Numbered from the stretch's first letter, positions 1-9,147 are shown. The stretch: DNA of 64,000 nt from CAYNEO01 sp964396245 (GCA_964396245.1 CAYNEO010000007.1:1-64000), one strand, 5' to 3'. Numbers and translations: made by a program. The notes: generated by a model from the sequence alone, not told the origin.

Positions 1-240
1 GGCGGACATTCTACGGATCGCAAGCACCAGGTAACCCACCAAAATCAGTTCACCGATTATGAGGCCAAGAAAGAGAAACTGATTACTGAATAGGAACTGC
101 GTGACCGACGGCGTCGATGCAACCCACATCGCCACTACCGCCGTGATAACAAGCGCAAATGACATCCAGCCGTAAACGCGGCTGATAAAACTGCGCTCCT
201 CCATCACAACCGGATATGGCGGCGTATATGTCGAATCCAT
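1..240 (-). CDS. Bax inhibitor-1/YccA-like membrane protein (N-terminal part)
   Basis: Reading from the ATG at 240 gives 80 codons without a stop before the window edge. The start MDSTYTPPYPVVMEERSFIS is followed by RVYGWMSFALVITAVVAMW and a second hydrophobic stretch beginning QFLFLGLIIGELILVGYL. A short soluble N-terminus, then Ser-Phe-hydrophobic helix, then a second helix, is how bacterial BI-1/YccA proteins begin; these are multi-pass inner-membrane proteins linked to proton/calcium leak or FtsH interaction. An A/G-rich run lies just upstream (GGAAGGAATACC before ATG), so the start looks right. Only about a third of a normal-length protein is present, so the family call rests on the N-terminus alone. 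Confidence 0.6.
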   Translation of the reverse strand, partial: MDSTYTPPYPVVMEERSFISRVYGWMSFALVITAVVAMWVASTPSVTQFLFSNQFLFLGLIIGELILVGYLVLAIRRMSA

Positions 241-364
241 TGGTATTCCTTCCAATAGTATCAGGCTAATGTAGCAAATCCAGCGAGTATTGGAAACTTA
301 ATACAGCGTCAACACGAGATGCATTGGCAAGGTTCTAAGAATCGGGAGAAAAACGGTCGGCGGA

Positions 365-1111
365 CTAGGCGGTTGTGTCCGGATTGCCGGCCTGCAGCGA
401 ATCTTTTAACTTCGGCTCACTCAAGCGGAAATGACCGGCAACTTTCCACACACGGACCGGCATGCCCATAAGACGGGGCCCGCGAAGAACATCCTGCTCG
501 CATGTCTTGCCCGGGAAAACAAGGGGAAGGTAACGGTTATTGTGGATCACGAACGGACGATTACTCTTCCGCGTCCGCTTATCAGAGATAATGCCGGTAT
601 GCATGTGGTGGTTGGAGCCGACATCCCAGATAACGATATCACCCGCCTGCCAATGCTCGTTTTTCTGGTCTACCTTCTTCGGCAATGACTTGTAGTTCTT
701 CTGGAAGAACTTGAGTAATACCCAGACCCGACGGTGGTCGATATATTTATCCGGTGTTTCGATGCCGTAATATTCGCGGTGCTTTAAGATATCCTCATGG
801 ACCATCTGCTGCAAATCATAACCGGCATTCCGGCACGCCCTCACGATCAAATCGGTGCACACACCCTCATTGGGCGCTACGTCACCCATGGGATAAACAT
901 TGTATTGCTGCTTTTCACCGTCCTTGAAGCGGGGAGGATAATATTGCCAGAGCATTTGCGGATTATAACGGGTCTCGTTGGCGAGCTCCTGCTTCGCTCC
1001 ATCGAGAACCAGCTCATCGATCGACCGTGATTGCGATGGTGTCTTGCCCGGTAGAGACGAAAACAGTCCCACAGCGGCGGGCAGGAGCATTAACAGCAGT
1101 ATGCGCTTCAT
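365..1111 (-). CDS. DUF1287 family exported protein (YijF-like)
   Basis: This 248-residue protein begins MKRILLLMLLPAAVGLF, a signal peptide. The ATG at 1111 is preferred over one 11 codons upstream because GGGGAG sits 7 nt before it and the signal peptide starts there. The body carries DUF1287 hallmarks: GVCTDLIVRACRNAGYDLQQ with a conserved Cys, VHEDI, DKYIDHRRVWVLLKFFQ, then GDIVIWDV followed by HHMHTGIISD and PFVIHNN. The Cys, His and second His arrangement resembles an NlpC/P60-type papain fold, so a periplasmic peptidoglycan or amide hydrolase is a reasonable inference. The biochemical role is not established by the sequence. It is probably a single-gene unit: the antiporter gene next to it ends 219 bp upstream. 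Confidence 0.75.
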   Translation of the reverse strand: MKRILLLMLLPAAVGLFSSLPGKTPSQSRSIDELVLDGAKQELANETRYNPQMLWQYYPPRFKDGEKQQYNVYPMGDVAPNEGVCTDLIVRACRNAGYDLQQMVHEDILKHREYYGIETPDKYIDHRRVWVLLKFFQKNYKSLPKKVDQKNEHWQAGDIVIWDVGSNHHMHTGIISDKRTRKSNRPFVIHNNRYLPLVFPGKTCEQDVLRGPRLMGMPVRVWKVAGHFRLSEPKLKDSLQAGNPDTTA

Positions 1112-1329
1112 GTGACGGCTCCCCATCTCACGTTTGTCTTCCATAATAGTAACGTTTTCAATAACGCTCCGTTTGTCGCATACGTTCGCTTATATTACAA
1201 CGCATCCACAGAATTACCGTGATCCTACCTCTCTGTTATACCAAAATCAGCTACGGGTTCCGGCCAGATTGCGTTTCTCTTAGAAAAAAACCTGAGGACA
1301 AATCTCCCCGTCAGGAAATATCCCCGTAT

Positions 1330-2499
1330 TCACTCCTGCAGATGTATTTCCCCGGCGCGACCAAGCGCCAACTTGGTAAGGAATGGTCCCAGTCCTTCGT
1401 AGACAATGACCGACGACAGAACCACTGTTCCCATCATATACCCGATATCCGGGTGTGTTTGCGTAACCGTGATTACCATCCCGATTGCAACCCCGGCCTG
1501 CGGCACCAGGGCCATACCGATATTGGAGTATACCTGCGGCTCGGCCCCGAATTTTTCGCCGGCCACGTGCGACCCGAGAGATTTGCCGATCGGTCGGGCG
1601 ATCAGGTACCCCAGACCAAGCAGGCCGAGGCTCAGCAGTGCGTTCAAGTGCAGGCTGGCGCCGGATAGAACAAAAAAGGCAATGTAAAATGGCATCTCGG
1701 TCTGTCTGAGTTCGGCGTAAACCAGCCGGTGCATCATGGACAGGTTGTTGGTCACGGCACCAATAACAAGACAGGTCAGCAGGTACGAGATTCCAATTGT
1801 TCTCGCCAGTCCGATCGCGAGGAGTAGCCCGCCGATAATCACGAGAAGGAGTTCTGATAAATCGTCAATCTTCTGCTCCCACCAGGAAATCAGCGCCCCA
1901 ATCACGCCGCCTATTATAACAGCCAGGAAGACTTCCTTGATAAACCCGAGCACCGCCTGGTCCAGAGACATCCCGTGAACCATAGAATAAATACCGAAAA
2001 AGAAGCGGAAGAAGACGAGGCAAATCACGTTGTTTATAGCCACTACTGCCAACAGTGTCTCTGTCAACGGCCCCCGGCTGCTGTACTCACGAGTAACGAG
2101 CAGTGTGACACCGGGCGCCGTAGCCATGCTCACTGAGCCCAGAAGGATGGATAGCCCGAAGTCCCCGGAGATACCCCACGACACCAGAAAGACAAGGATG
2201 AAGGCTCCCAGACTCTCGGCCAGGGCCATAAAAATGACTTTCCGTCCCATTGACCGCAGGTGTGATAATTCAATTTCACCGCCGATTGCGAATAGAATGA
2301 GACCAAGGGCGATATGGTTGATCATGTAGATATCCGCGAGCGTGGTTGATGATATCAACCCGAGGACGGAAGGACCGAAAAGCAGCCCCGTCAGCATGTA
2401 ACCTGTGACCCGGGGGATTTTGAACCTGTGGGAAAGCTTGCCCCCCAGAAGTCCCAGGAGGATTACCATCCCCACACCCAGCAATTCGTGGATTTCCAC
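1330..2499 (-). CDS. CPA2-family cation:proton antiporter (Na+/H+ exchanger domain)
   Basis: A 389-residue, very hydrophobic protein with about 11-12 membrane spans. The first helix GVGMVILLGLLGGKLSHRF, then IPRVTGYMLTGLLFGPSVLG, is the standard N-terminal signature of KefB/GerN-type monovalent cation:proton antiporters, which exchange Na+ or K+ for H+ across the inner membrane. Only the membrane domain is present, without the C-terminal TrkA-N/RCK domain found in KefB/KefC, so gating by nucleotides is unlikely. The start is a GTG at 2499 preceded by AGGGCGAG. A good sigma70-like promoter lies just upstream (2534-2562), so it is likely transcribed alone. Ion specificity cannot be read from the sequence. 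Confidence 0.8.
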   Translation of the reverse strand: MEIHELLGVGMVILLGLLGGKLSHRFKIPRVTGYMLTGLLFGPSVLGLISSTTLADIYMINHIALGLILFAIGGEIELSHLRSMGRKVIFMALAESLGAFILVFLVSWGISGDFGLSILLGSVSMATAPGVTLLVTREYSSRGPLTETLLAVVAINNVICLVFFRFFFGIYSMVHGMSLDQAVLGFIKEVFLAVIIGGVIGALISWWEQKIDDLSELLLVIIGGLLLAIGLARTIGISYLLTCLVIGAVTNNLSMMHRLVYAELRQTEMPFYIAFFVLSGASLHLNALLSLGLLGLGYLIARPIGKSLGSHVAGEKFGAEPQVYSNIGMALVPQAGVAIGMVITVTQTHPDIGYMMGTVVLSSVIVYEGLGPFLTKLALGRAGEIHLQE

Positions 2500-2938
2500 T
2501 GGCTCGCCCTACTGTGTGAGTTCGGTTGAAGTCAAAATAGACCGGACATACAATGGTGTCAACTTGAGTTTGCCGGGACAAATACGCAACACAAGCAGCT
2601 TATCAGGCCAGGAATTGCGAGCGGCAGAGTGCCAATGACGAGCACAAGCCGAGACAAAAGACGACCCGACAATGTGAGCACACCAAACATTGCCGGGCCC
2701 TTCCACAACAAGTCACGCGTACGCGTGCTTGGAGGGTTACCCCTCTCGCACTGTTCTTATATCAATTCGTGTGCCGACTCAGGGGTCGTTCGGTTTGTCT
2801 TGTAATTGATTGATTTAAAACGAATTAGGCCAGCCAACGCGTTGGTGCAGTGACGGGCCGTGTCGGATCGACACGGAAGCTCGAGTTATTAGGGGGTAAT
2901 TTGTACCCCCCTGTAGCCAGTTTGATAGCTCCGCTTCT
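2500..2938. other. Non-coding interval with palindrome and hairpins
   Basis: This 439-bp gap lies between two leftward genes. It holds the antiporter promoter (2534-2562), a perfect 12-bp palindrome CCAACGCGTTGG at 2834-2845, an 8-bp stem with a 3-nt loop at 2858-2876 (CCGTGTCG / CGACACGG), and a 7-bp stem GGGGGTA / TACCCCC at 2892-2910. The last two could end transcription of the sigma54 activator gene that stops at 2939, but neither has a clear U tract. No convincing gene is seen here. Confidence 0.5.
2534..2562 (-). promoter_or_regulatory. sigma70-like promoter of the antiporter gene
   Basis: On the minus strand TTGACA (2562-2557) is followed after 17 nt by TATTTT (2539-2534). The -35 is a perfect consensus and the -10 matches 4 of 6. 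The start codon is at 2499, leaving about 28 nt of leader with an SD. Confidence 0.55.
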
Positions 2939-4300
2939 TCAGCCGGACATGCCGGCCACGTCGATATCGTGCGCTTTGATCTTTTTGTGAAGGTTCGCGC
3001 GGTCTATACCGAGCAAGCGCGCCGCACCGGCAACGTTGCATCCGGATTCCTGCAAAGCCTGGACGATCAGGGTCCGTTCCATATCCTTGAGTCTCGCGGA
3101 AAGTGTTGTCGGCGTGGCATCGGATGAAGGCTGCTTGAGGAACCGCTTTACGTCATCGGCAAAGATAATGTCCGAGTCACTCAGCACGATCAGTGATTCG
3201 ACCGCGTCGGCTAGCTCGCGAACGTTACCGGGCCAATCGTGTGCAATCAACGTGTTGACCGCTGCATCATCGAACTTTTTAGGAGCCAGCCCGCGTTCCA
3301 CCGTGAATTGAGAAGTGAAGTACGCTACGAGGGCAGGGATATCCTCCCTTCTGTCCCTGAGCGGCGGCATCTCAATAGTGACGCCTTTGATACGATAAAA
3401 GAGGTCGGCTCGCAGATTCCCTTTACGCATTAGTGATTCAAGCGGTAGTTGCGAAGCACAGATCACCCTGATATCCGTGCGGCAGGTTATCGGCGAGCCG
3501 AGGCGGGAGTATTCGCCCGACTCCAGTACCTGAAGCAACTTGGACTGTATGTCGAGATCCAGATCCCCGATTTCATCGAGAAACAGCGTCCCCTCGTTGG
3601 CGTACTCGAACAGTCCCATCCGATCAGTGACGGCACCGGTGTAGGCGCCCCTGACGGCGCCGAACAGTTCCGCCTCGACCAGTCCGTGTTTCTTGTGGCT
3701 CACTCCGAGAATCGCCAACGGTTTATCACACCGTTGCGATGCCAGGTGAATGGCATGAGCTACCAGTCCCTTCCCCGTGCCCGTCTCGCCAATTATCGAC
3801 ACGCGACCGTTGCCGGCGGCTACCTGGTGCACCTGCCGGACGATTTTTTGCATGGCTGTCGAGCGGCCGATAATTCCATAGCGCGACTCCGCCAAACGGC
3901 ACATGAGTTGTTGGTCCGTGCTCAAACGGTAGGTCTCAACGGCATTACGCACCGACCGAATCAGCCGCTGGATGCTCTTCCCTTTTTGAATGTACTCAAA
4001 GGGCTTCTCGTCACGGTCGATTTCGGCCTCATCGTATTCTCCCGGGTACGCGGTATGCAGAATAATTCGGGCCTCCGGCTGTATCCGCCTGATTTCTTCC
4101 ATCGCCTTGATTCCATCCATACCGGCCATCTTGATGTCGAGAACGACGGCCGCTACTCCCGGATTCGATCTCACTTTCTCCACCGCCTCCATTCCGCTTC
4201 GAGCCGAGATGATCTTGTAGTCTTCCTCGAAGAGATCTTCCAGCATCGACAGCACGTGTGGATCATCGTCTACCAGCAAAATCGTGAACAGTTCTTCCAT
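2939..4300 (-). CDS. NtrC-family sigma54-dependent response regulator
   Basis: A 453-residue three-domain protein. Residues 5-120 are a receiver domain with the acidic pair at 11-13 and phospho-acceptor Asp55 in VVLDIKMAGMDG. Residues 143-375 are the AAA+ ATPase: Walker A GETGTGKG (171-178), the sigma54-contact loop GAYTGA (218-223, a Phe-to-Tyr variant of GAFTGA) and Walker B GTLFLDEIGD. The C-terminal 45 residues form a Fis-type helix-turn-helix (GCNVAGAARLLGIDRANLHKKI). It should activate transcription at sigma54 promoters once phosphorylated. It lies 22 bp downstream of the sensor kinase gene 4323-6584, its probable partner. I found no obvious sigma54 (GG-N10-GC) site next to the pair, so the targets are unknown. 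Confidence 0.92.
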   Translation of the reverse strand: MEELFTILLVDDDPHVLSMLEDLFEEDYKIISARSGMEAVEKVRSNPGVAAVVLDIKMAGMDGIKAMEEIRRIQPEARIILHTAYPGEYDEAEIDRDEKPFEYIQKGKSIQRLIRSVRNAVETYRLSTDQQLMCRLAESRYGIIGRSTAMQKIVRQVHQVAAGNGRVSIIGETGTGKGLVAHAIHLASQRCDKPLAILGVSHKKHGLVEAELFGAVRGAYTGAVTDRMGLFEYANEGTLFLDEIGDLDLDIQSKLLQVLESGEYSRLGSPITCRTDIRVICASQLPLESLMRKGNLRADLFYRIKGVTIEMPPLRDRREDIPALVAYFTSQFTVERGLAPKKFDDAAVNTLIAHDWPGNVRELADAVESLIVLSDSDIIFADDVKRFLKQPSSDATPTTLSARLKDMERTLIVQALQESGCNVAGAARLLGIDRANLHKKIKAHDIDVAGMSG

Positions 4301-4322
4301 TCATTCTTCCTCACCCATAGAA

Positions 4323-6584
4323 TTATGACGGCGCCACCCGGTCCGCCTGTTTCAATCTCATCGTGAAAGTCGTCCCCTCACCCGGCGCTGACTTCATATC
4401 GAGGGTGCCGTCGTACATGTCCAGGATTCGCGCTACCACCGAAAGGCCCAAGCCGGTCCCCGTGTCCGGCTTTGTTGAGAAAAAGGCGTCAAAAACTCTC
4501 TCTTTGATATCATCGGGGATTCCCGCACCGTTATCAGTCACGGACAATGCGACCGTATTCTTTTCCGTTTCCACCAAAAGGCAAACATGCGGGTCAGAAG
4601 TCTCTGCAAGCGCATCCAGGCTGTTTCTCACCAGATTATTCAAAGCCATGACCATCTGATCATGGTTGGCCGAGACGCTCACGTCCGTCTCCCCCTTGAC
4701 CTCAACCGCGACGCCCTGATCATCGATCCTGTCTGCGTTGGCAGCCAGAACTTCGTCAATGACCGATTTGAGTCCGACATTCGCCGGCTGTGATTCCGAA
4801 CCCAGCCGCGTATAACGGGAAATAATCTCCGTGATGCCGATGGCTCGTTCAACGGCGCGATTGGCCGAGCCAACGTATTTGTCGGTCTTTTGCGAATTGG
4901 CATTTCCCCCGTTCGGCATCTGCTTCAACCTGGTCAACGCCGCCTCCGCGGGGAACAGGGCATTGCGTATCTCATGAGCAAAGCCGCCGGCAATGTCCCG
5001 TGCCTGTTTGTACTTTTCCTGTTCAACCAGTTTCGCCTGGGCATCTCGCAGGGCCTGATGAGCCGTTTCAAGCTCCTTTTTCTGGCGAGTGATCGTGACG
5101 AGATTCTGCTTGGTCCGCTGACGATAGTAGTTGACCACAATAAGCACCAGGAATAATCCCAGAAGACCCGAGAGGATGTAGCTCTGGTGATGCACATAGA
5201 AAATCGAAACGAACTTGAAGATGTCCTGACTGTGTATGTCGCCTACCATGCCGCCGCTCCCAGAGCCGACTGCTATCGTGATTGCTCTTCCTACAGAGTC
5301 CAGCTTGACAGCCTCGACGGAAGACGCAGGTCCGGAGAAATGGAGCTGTTTATGAAGATTCTGATCGTAGATTCCATCGCTGAAAGCAATCACACTGTCC
5401 GACCGACCGGTAATTCGAAGCCAGGTGACGAATACCGGACCGGTTATCGTATCCGAAGCAGCCAGGAGTTGTAGGTCCGGAGAGTAAACCAGCATCCTGC
5501 CGTTGAACGGACTCACGTAGAGAGCCGCCTGGCCTGTCTTGGGATATGGTCCCATCCACATGTCCCTGACCGGACCCTCCCCCGCTATCGTCTTGAGCAC
5601 CGAGCCGTGCCGATCCACAATTGACAGGTAGTACCCTTCCGCATCGTCCTCATCTGATTCAGTGGCGCCGGTGATCGGCAGTCGGTGCGACAGGTAATAT
5701 TGCCCGGGCTCGGGAGCCGGGCGCATTCTCGCATAGTAGTGGCTTCTGGCCACCATATAATTGTTCGTTATGTTCCCCTTAGCATCCACCACGAACAAAT
5801 AGGCGTAAAGATCGCTAAATTTACCGAGTGTTACGCCCTGCTTGGGATTGTAGGCAGTGAAAATAACACCCGGAGATAGAGAATCCTTGAGCGAGTAGAA
5901 CCGATGACGGTCGAGGTTACCCGGCATGTCTACGGACCACTCGATTCGCATCTCGTCGATATCCACGCAAATGAGCAGGCGCGGGAGATAATCTCGACCT
6001 GAGTTTATATAAACGAAGGCCTCGGTATGGCCATCGTAGTCGTAGTCTTCAATAAGCAATATCGGAAGCCCGGGTTCCCAGCGTCCGTCACCAGTTGAAT
6101 CACGCCCGGTCGCCAGGAAACAGCGAACATATCCATCCGAGTCCGGGATAAGCTGAAAGAACCAGGCCGAATCGTTGCGGTATCCCGTCCCCACCAGCTG
6201 CCTGATATCCTGGCCCGGGTCATCATAGGTGGCGACATCGCTGAAAGTCAGCCAGATCGGATCGTCATCCTCGACTGTCAGCGACGGGAAGATCCGTTGC
6301 GATGTAACCGACGGTTCATCTGCAAAAATGGTGCTGTTGTATGCCCTCGCCAGCTCGGCAGTCGAATCCCCGGGTCTCATCGGCCGGAGCACGAACAGCG
6401 AATGCATTATCGGCTTGGCGAACGGGGAGCCGGCCGTACTCCAGGTCGTATCAAGACTGTAAGGAAGGTATGTGGTGTCCCCCGAGCCCTCCACCGCAAG
6501 GTGATCAACTGCCAGCACAGTACTCGTGTTGACGACGAAGCAGTATATAATGAACAAACCCGTAAACGGGATAATCCGCGACAT
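4323..6584 (-). CDS. Membrane sensor histidine kinase with large periplasmic domain
   Basis: A 753-residue kinase. Numbering below is from a further in-frame ATG at 6656; that upstream start is rejected because the promoter at 6643-6671 would begin transcription inside it, and because the ATG at 6584 opens a signal peptide (MSRIIPFTGLFIIYCFVV). A periplasmic region of about 440 residues is beta-rich and has a calcium-loop-like IEDYDYDGHTEAF, as in FG-GAP/VCBS propellers. A single membrane span lies at about 491-510, followed by a short coiled coil, the HisKA box FAHEIRNALFP with His561, and a HATPase domain with NNLVRNSLDAL, DNGAGIP and TGLGLSVV. It should autophosphorylate and pass phosphate to the NtrC-type regulator encoded just downstream. 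The ligand is unknown. Confidence 0.88.
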   Translation of the reverse strand: MSRIIPFTGLFIIYCFVVNTSTVLAVDHLAVEGSGDTTYLPYSLDTTWSTAGSPFAKPIMHSLFVLRPMRPGDSTAELARAYNSTIFADEPSVTSQRIFPSLTVEDDDPIWLTFSDVATYDDPGQDIRQLVGTGYRNDSAWFFQLIPDSDGYVRCFLATGRDSTGDGRWEPGLPILLIEDYDYDGHTEAFVYINSGRDYLPRLLICVDIDEMRIEWSVDMPGNLDRHRFYSLKDSLSPGVIFTAYNPKQGVTLGKFSDLYAYLFVVDAKGNITNNYMVARSHYYARMRPAPEPGQYYLSHRLPITGATESDEDDAEGYYLSIVDRHGSVLKTIAGEGPVRDMWMGPYPKTGQAALYVSPFNGRMLVYSPDLQLLAASDTITGPVFVTWLRITGRSDSVIAFSDGIYDQNLHKQLHFSGPASSVEAVKLDSVGRAITIAVGSGSGGMVGDIHSQDIFKFVSIFYVHHQSYILSGLLGLFLVLIVVNYYRQRTKQNLVTITRQKKELETAHQALRDAQAKLVEQEKYKQARDIAGGFAHEIRNALFPAEAALTRLKQMPNGGNANSQKTDKYVGSANRAVERAIGITEIISRYTRLGSESQPANVGLKSVIDEVLAANADRIDDQGVAVEVKGETDVSVSANHDQMVMALNNLVRNSLDALAETSDPHVCLLVETEKNTVALSVTDNGAGIPDDIKERVFDAFFSTKPDTGTGLGLSVVARILDMYDGTLDMKSAPGEGTTFTMRLKQADRVAPS

Positions 6585-6642
6585 AATAGCAGTTAATCCG
6601 ATGTCACAAGGTGGTGCTTCCCCGTTTGCTGTCTCCTGTTTC

Positions 6643-6671
6643 AATATAATAATCAACTACATATCTGTCAA
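6643..6671 (-). promoter_or_regulatory. sigma70-like promoter of the sensor kinase/NtrC operon
   Basis: On the minus strand TTGACA (6671-6666), 17 nt, then TATATT (6648-6643), a near-perfect match. Predicted transcription starts near 6636, which rules out the in-frame ATG at 6656 and supports 6584 as the start of the kinase gene. Confidence 0.7.
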
Positions 6672-6770
6672 TAGATTAGCTGAGCGCGCGGTCACTCAAT
6701 CTCCCGGAGCTTTCGGCAAGGCGGATTAGGCCTTGTTGAGATTTAGCCTATCTGTTAGATTATCGGAAAT

Positions 6771-6792
6771 GCGGGCGGTGATACCGTCCCGC
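6771..6792 (+). promoter_or_regulatory. Leader hairpin upstream of the ergothioneine-type transporter
   Basis: GCGGGCGGT (6771-6779), a 3-nt loop and ACCG-T-CCCGC (6783-6792) form a 9-bp stem with one bulged T. It is followed by TTCCGTTTTCC, a broken T tract. It lies 74 bp before the GTG at 6866 and could be a terminator-like leader element or a simple mRNA structure. Confidence 0.35.
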
Positions 6793-6865
6793 CTTCCGTT
6801 TTCCGCACCGAGATCAATGGCAGCACCTGTTCCGGCGCGTTGCTGATGACCCGAGGGGATTTTCT

Positions 6866-7642
6866 GTGATCAAGCTGACCGATATATCCAAAAGCTACGG
6901 CGACAGCAAGATACCGGCAGTGAACAAACTGACGCTAAGCGTGGAATCAGGTGAGTTTTTAGTCCTCCTGGGTGAATCCGGCTGCGGCAAAACGACCACA
7001 TTGAAAATGATCAACCGACTGATTGAACCGACCTCCGGTACTCTCGAAGTAGCGGGCCGAGATGTAGCTCAAGTCGACCCGGTTCAACTGCGCCGCAGTA
7101 TCGGTTATGTATTTCAGGAAATTGGGCTCTTTCCCCACATGACCATCGGTGAAAATGTCGGCGCTGTGCCGCGATTGCTCGGATGGTCACGCGAGAAAAC
7201 AGCCAGGCGTTCCGATGAGCTGTTGGAGTTGGTGGGCCTTGAGCCGGCCGAATTTCGAGGGCGGAGGCCCGATGAACTCTCAGGCGGTCAGCGACAGAGA
7301 GTCGGTGTGGCGCGGGCACTGGCGGCAAGCCCCGATGTCATGTTGATGGATGAGCCTTTCGGCGCCCTTGACCCCATTACCCGCAGCGGTCTGCAGGACG
7401 AATTCCGCAAATTGCAGCACCGCTTGAGCCTCACGGTCGTCATGGTGACGCATGATGTGATGGAGGCCCTTTTGATGGCTGACCGAATCGCCGTGATGGA
7501 AGCGGGCCAAATCGTCGCGATTGGCACGCCCCGTGCGTTGCTGGAAAATCCGGGGCATCCCTACGCCGAAAGTCTGCTCGACACTCCCAAACGGCAAGCG
7601 GATGTACTCGAACAAATGATGCGTCGGGACGATACCAAATGA
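6866..7642 (+). CDS. egtV: ABC transporter ATPase, EgtV/OpuCA-like (probable ergothioneine uptake)
   Basis: A 258-residue ABC ATPase with Walker A GESGCGKTT (36-44), the signature LSGGQRQRVGVARAL, Walker B VMLMDEPFGALD and the switch His in VTHDV. It belongs to the quaternary-amine (OpuCA/ProV) branch but lacks the C-terminal CBS pair of typical OpuCA proteins. It starts at GTG 6866 with AGGGG upstream and overlaps the permease gene by 4 bp (ATGA). The ergothioneine assignment is an inference from two facts: the partner is a permease-binding-domain fusion, as described for the bacterial EgtUV transporters, and egtB and egtD lie directly downstream. Glycine betaine or choline remains the alternative substrate. 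Confidence 0.8.
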   Translation: MIKLTDISKSYGDSKIPAVNKLTLSVESGEFLVLLGESGCGKTTTLKMINRLIEPTSGTLEVAGRDVAQVDPVQLRRSIGYVFQEIGLFPHMTIGENVGAVPRLLGWSREKTARRSDELLELVGLEPAEFRGRRPDELSGGQRQRVGVARALAASPDVMLMDEPFGALDPITRSGLQDEFRKLQHRLSLTVVMVTHDVMEALLMADRIAVMEAGQIVAIGTPRALLENPGHPYAESLLDTPKRQADVLEQMMRRDDTK

Positions 7643-9147
7643 ACTGGTCATCGGTAGGCCAACAATTGGAATTGTTGCCAAACTACCTCGGGCACCATCT
7701 CCTGCTCACCGTGCTCGCACTCGCTGCCGGTATAATCATCTGTGTCCCACTGGGGGCGCTTGTGACACGCATCAAATCTCTACAGTGGCCCACGCTCACT
7801 ATTGCCGGAATCCTGCAGACCATACCCGGCATCGCCCTTCTTGCCCTGATGGTTCCGTTGCTGGGGACGATCGGTTTCCTGCCGGCCTTGATTGCACTTA
7901 CCATTTACAGCTTCCTCCCTATTCTCCGCAATACGGTGACCGGTATTCTCGGGGTCGATCCTTCGGTAATCGAGGCGGCTCGCGGAATCGGTATGACCGA
8001 CATGCAACTGCTTTTCCGAGTGGAAATGCCGCTCGCCCTGCCGGTTCTTGTGGCCGGCATTCGCACGGCCACAGTCTGGGTTGTGGGAACTGCAACTCTT
8101 GCCACGCCGGTTGGGGCCACCAGTCTTGGTAATTTCATTTTCAGCGGATTGCAGACCCAGAATCTATCCGCCGTAACGATTGGGGCCGTTGCAGCCGCGG
8201 TGCTTGCCGTAGTCCTTGATCAACTGGTCCGATTGATAGAGGTCGCCGCATCGAGACGGAGCTTCAGATTGGGCACAACAGCAGCAGCATCGCTGGTAGT
8301 ATTGATCGGGTTTGGTCTGGCGCCTGTCATTGTCGGAGGACCGGGAACGTCCCGCACAGAAAAAGTCGTTATCGGGTCGAAACCGTTTACCGAGCAGTAT
8401 ATTCTTGCGCAACTGATCGCGGACGTAGCGCGGCAGGCCGGTTTCAGCGCTCAGAATCGTTCAGGGATGGGATCGATCATTCTCTTTGAGGCAACCGCCA
8501 ACGGGTCGGTGGACTGTTATGTCGATTACAGTGGAACGGTATGGACAAATGTCATGCATCGGGAAGATTTTCCGCCCCGTGAGAAAATGCTCGCCGAAAT
8601 GAAAGCCTGGCTAAAAGAAAAGCATAATATCGAGCTCCTTGGTGCACTCGGATTCGAAAACACATATGCACTGGCCGTACGGAAAGAAACCGCCGAGAAA
8701 TACGGGCTTGTAACCATCGGCGACCTCGCCGCAGTCACTCCCGAACTGTCCATCGGCAGCGACTACGAATTCTTTTCGCGGCCAGAATGGCAGGCACTCA
8801 AGAACAAGTATGACCTCAACTTTGCTGAGCGACGCACGCTTGACCCCACGCTGATGTACAGTGCCGTCGAGCAAAAGCAGGTCGATGTGATCTCTGCTTA
8901 TTCGACCGACGGCCGTATCGCCGCTTATGATCTCGTGGTCCTTAAGGACCCACAGCGGGCTCTCCCCCCATATGATGCCATCCTCCTACTCTCGTCTCAA
9001 GCGGCTGACCGCCCCCGACTCGTCGGGCAGCTTCGCTCGCTGATCGGAAGTATCAGCGATTCCACCATGCGGCAAGCTAACAAGCTGGTCGATGTGGACG
9101 GTCAGTCGGTGGACAGCGCCGCCGCCGCACTTTTCAACCGGCTCTAG
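7639..9147 (+). CDS. egtU: Fused ABC permease and substrate-binding protein, EgtU-like
   Basis: A 502-residue fusion. Residues 1-205 form an OpuCB-type permease with the EAA loop that contacts the ATPase (EAARGIGMTDMQLLFRVEMP, from residue 112). A further membrane helix at 213-233 anchors a type-II binding domain (240-502) that starts KVVIGSKPFTEQYILAQL and continues to DCYVDYSGT, as in OpuAC/OpuCC proteins. The layout of permease followed by a tethered external binding domain matches EgtU of Streptococcus pneumoniae and Helicobacter, which import ergothioneine. Here the gene sits 258 bp before egtB and egtD, which strengthens that reading. A betaine-type ligand is possible, since specificity depends on the binding-pocket residues, which I cannot model. 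Confidence 0.78.
   Translation: MNWSSVGQQLELLPNYLGHHLLLTVLALAAGIIICVPLGALVTRIKSLQWPTLTIAGILQTIPGIALLALMVPLLGTIGFLPALIALTIYSFLPILRNTVTGILGVDPSVIEAARGIGMTDMQLLFRVEMPLALPVLVAGIRTATVWVVGTATLATPVGATSLGNFIFSGLQTQNLSAVTIGAVAAAVLAVVLDQLVRLIEVAASRRSFRLGTTAAASLVVLIGFGLAPVIVGGPGTSRTEKVVIGSKPFTEQYILAQLIADVARQAGFSAQNRSGMGSIILFEATANGSVDCYVDYSGTVWTNVMHREDFPPREKMLAEMKAWLKEKHNIELLGALGFENTYALAVRKETAEKYGLVTIGDLAAVTPELSIGSDYEFFSRPEWQALKNKYDLNFAERRTLDPTLMYSAVEQKQVDVISAYSTDGRIAAYDLVVLKDPQRALPPYDAILLLSSQAADRPRLVGQLRSLIGSISDSTMRQANKLVDVDGQSVDSAAAALFNRL

Noticed and set aside
6866..9147. Glycine betaine/choline (OpuC) transporter as the main call
   Set aside because: The family fold is the same, but the fused permease-binding layout and the adjacent egtB-egtD genes favour ergothioneine. 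Kept only as the alternative.
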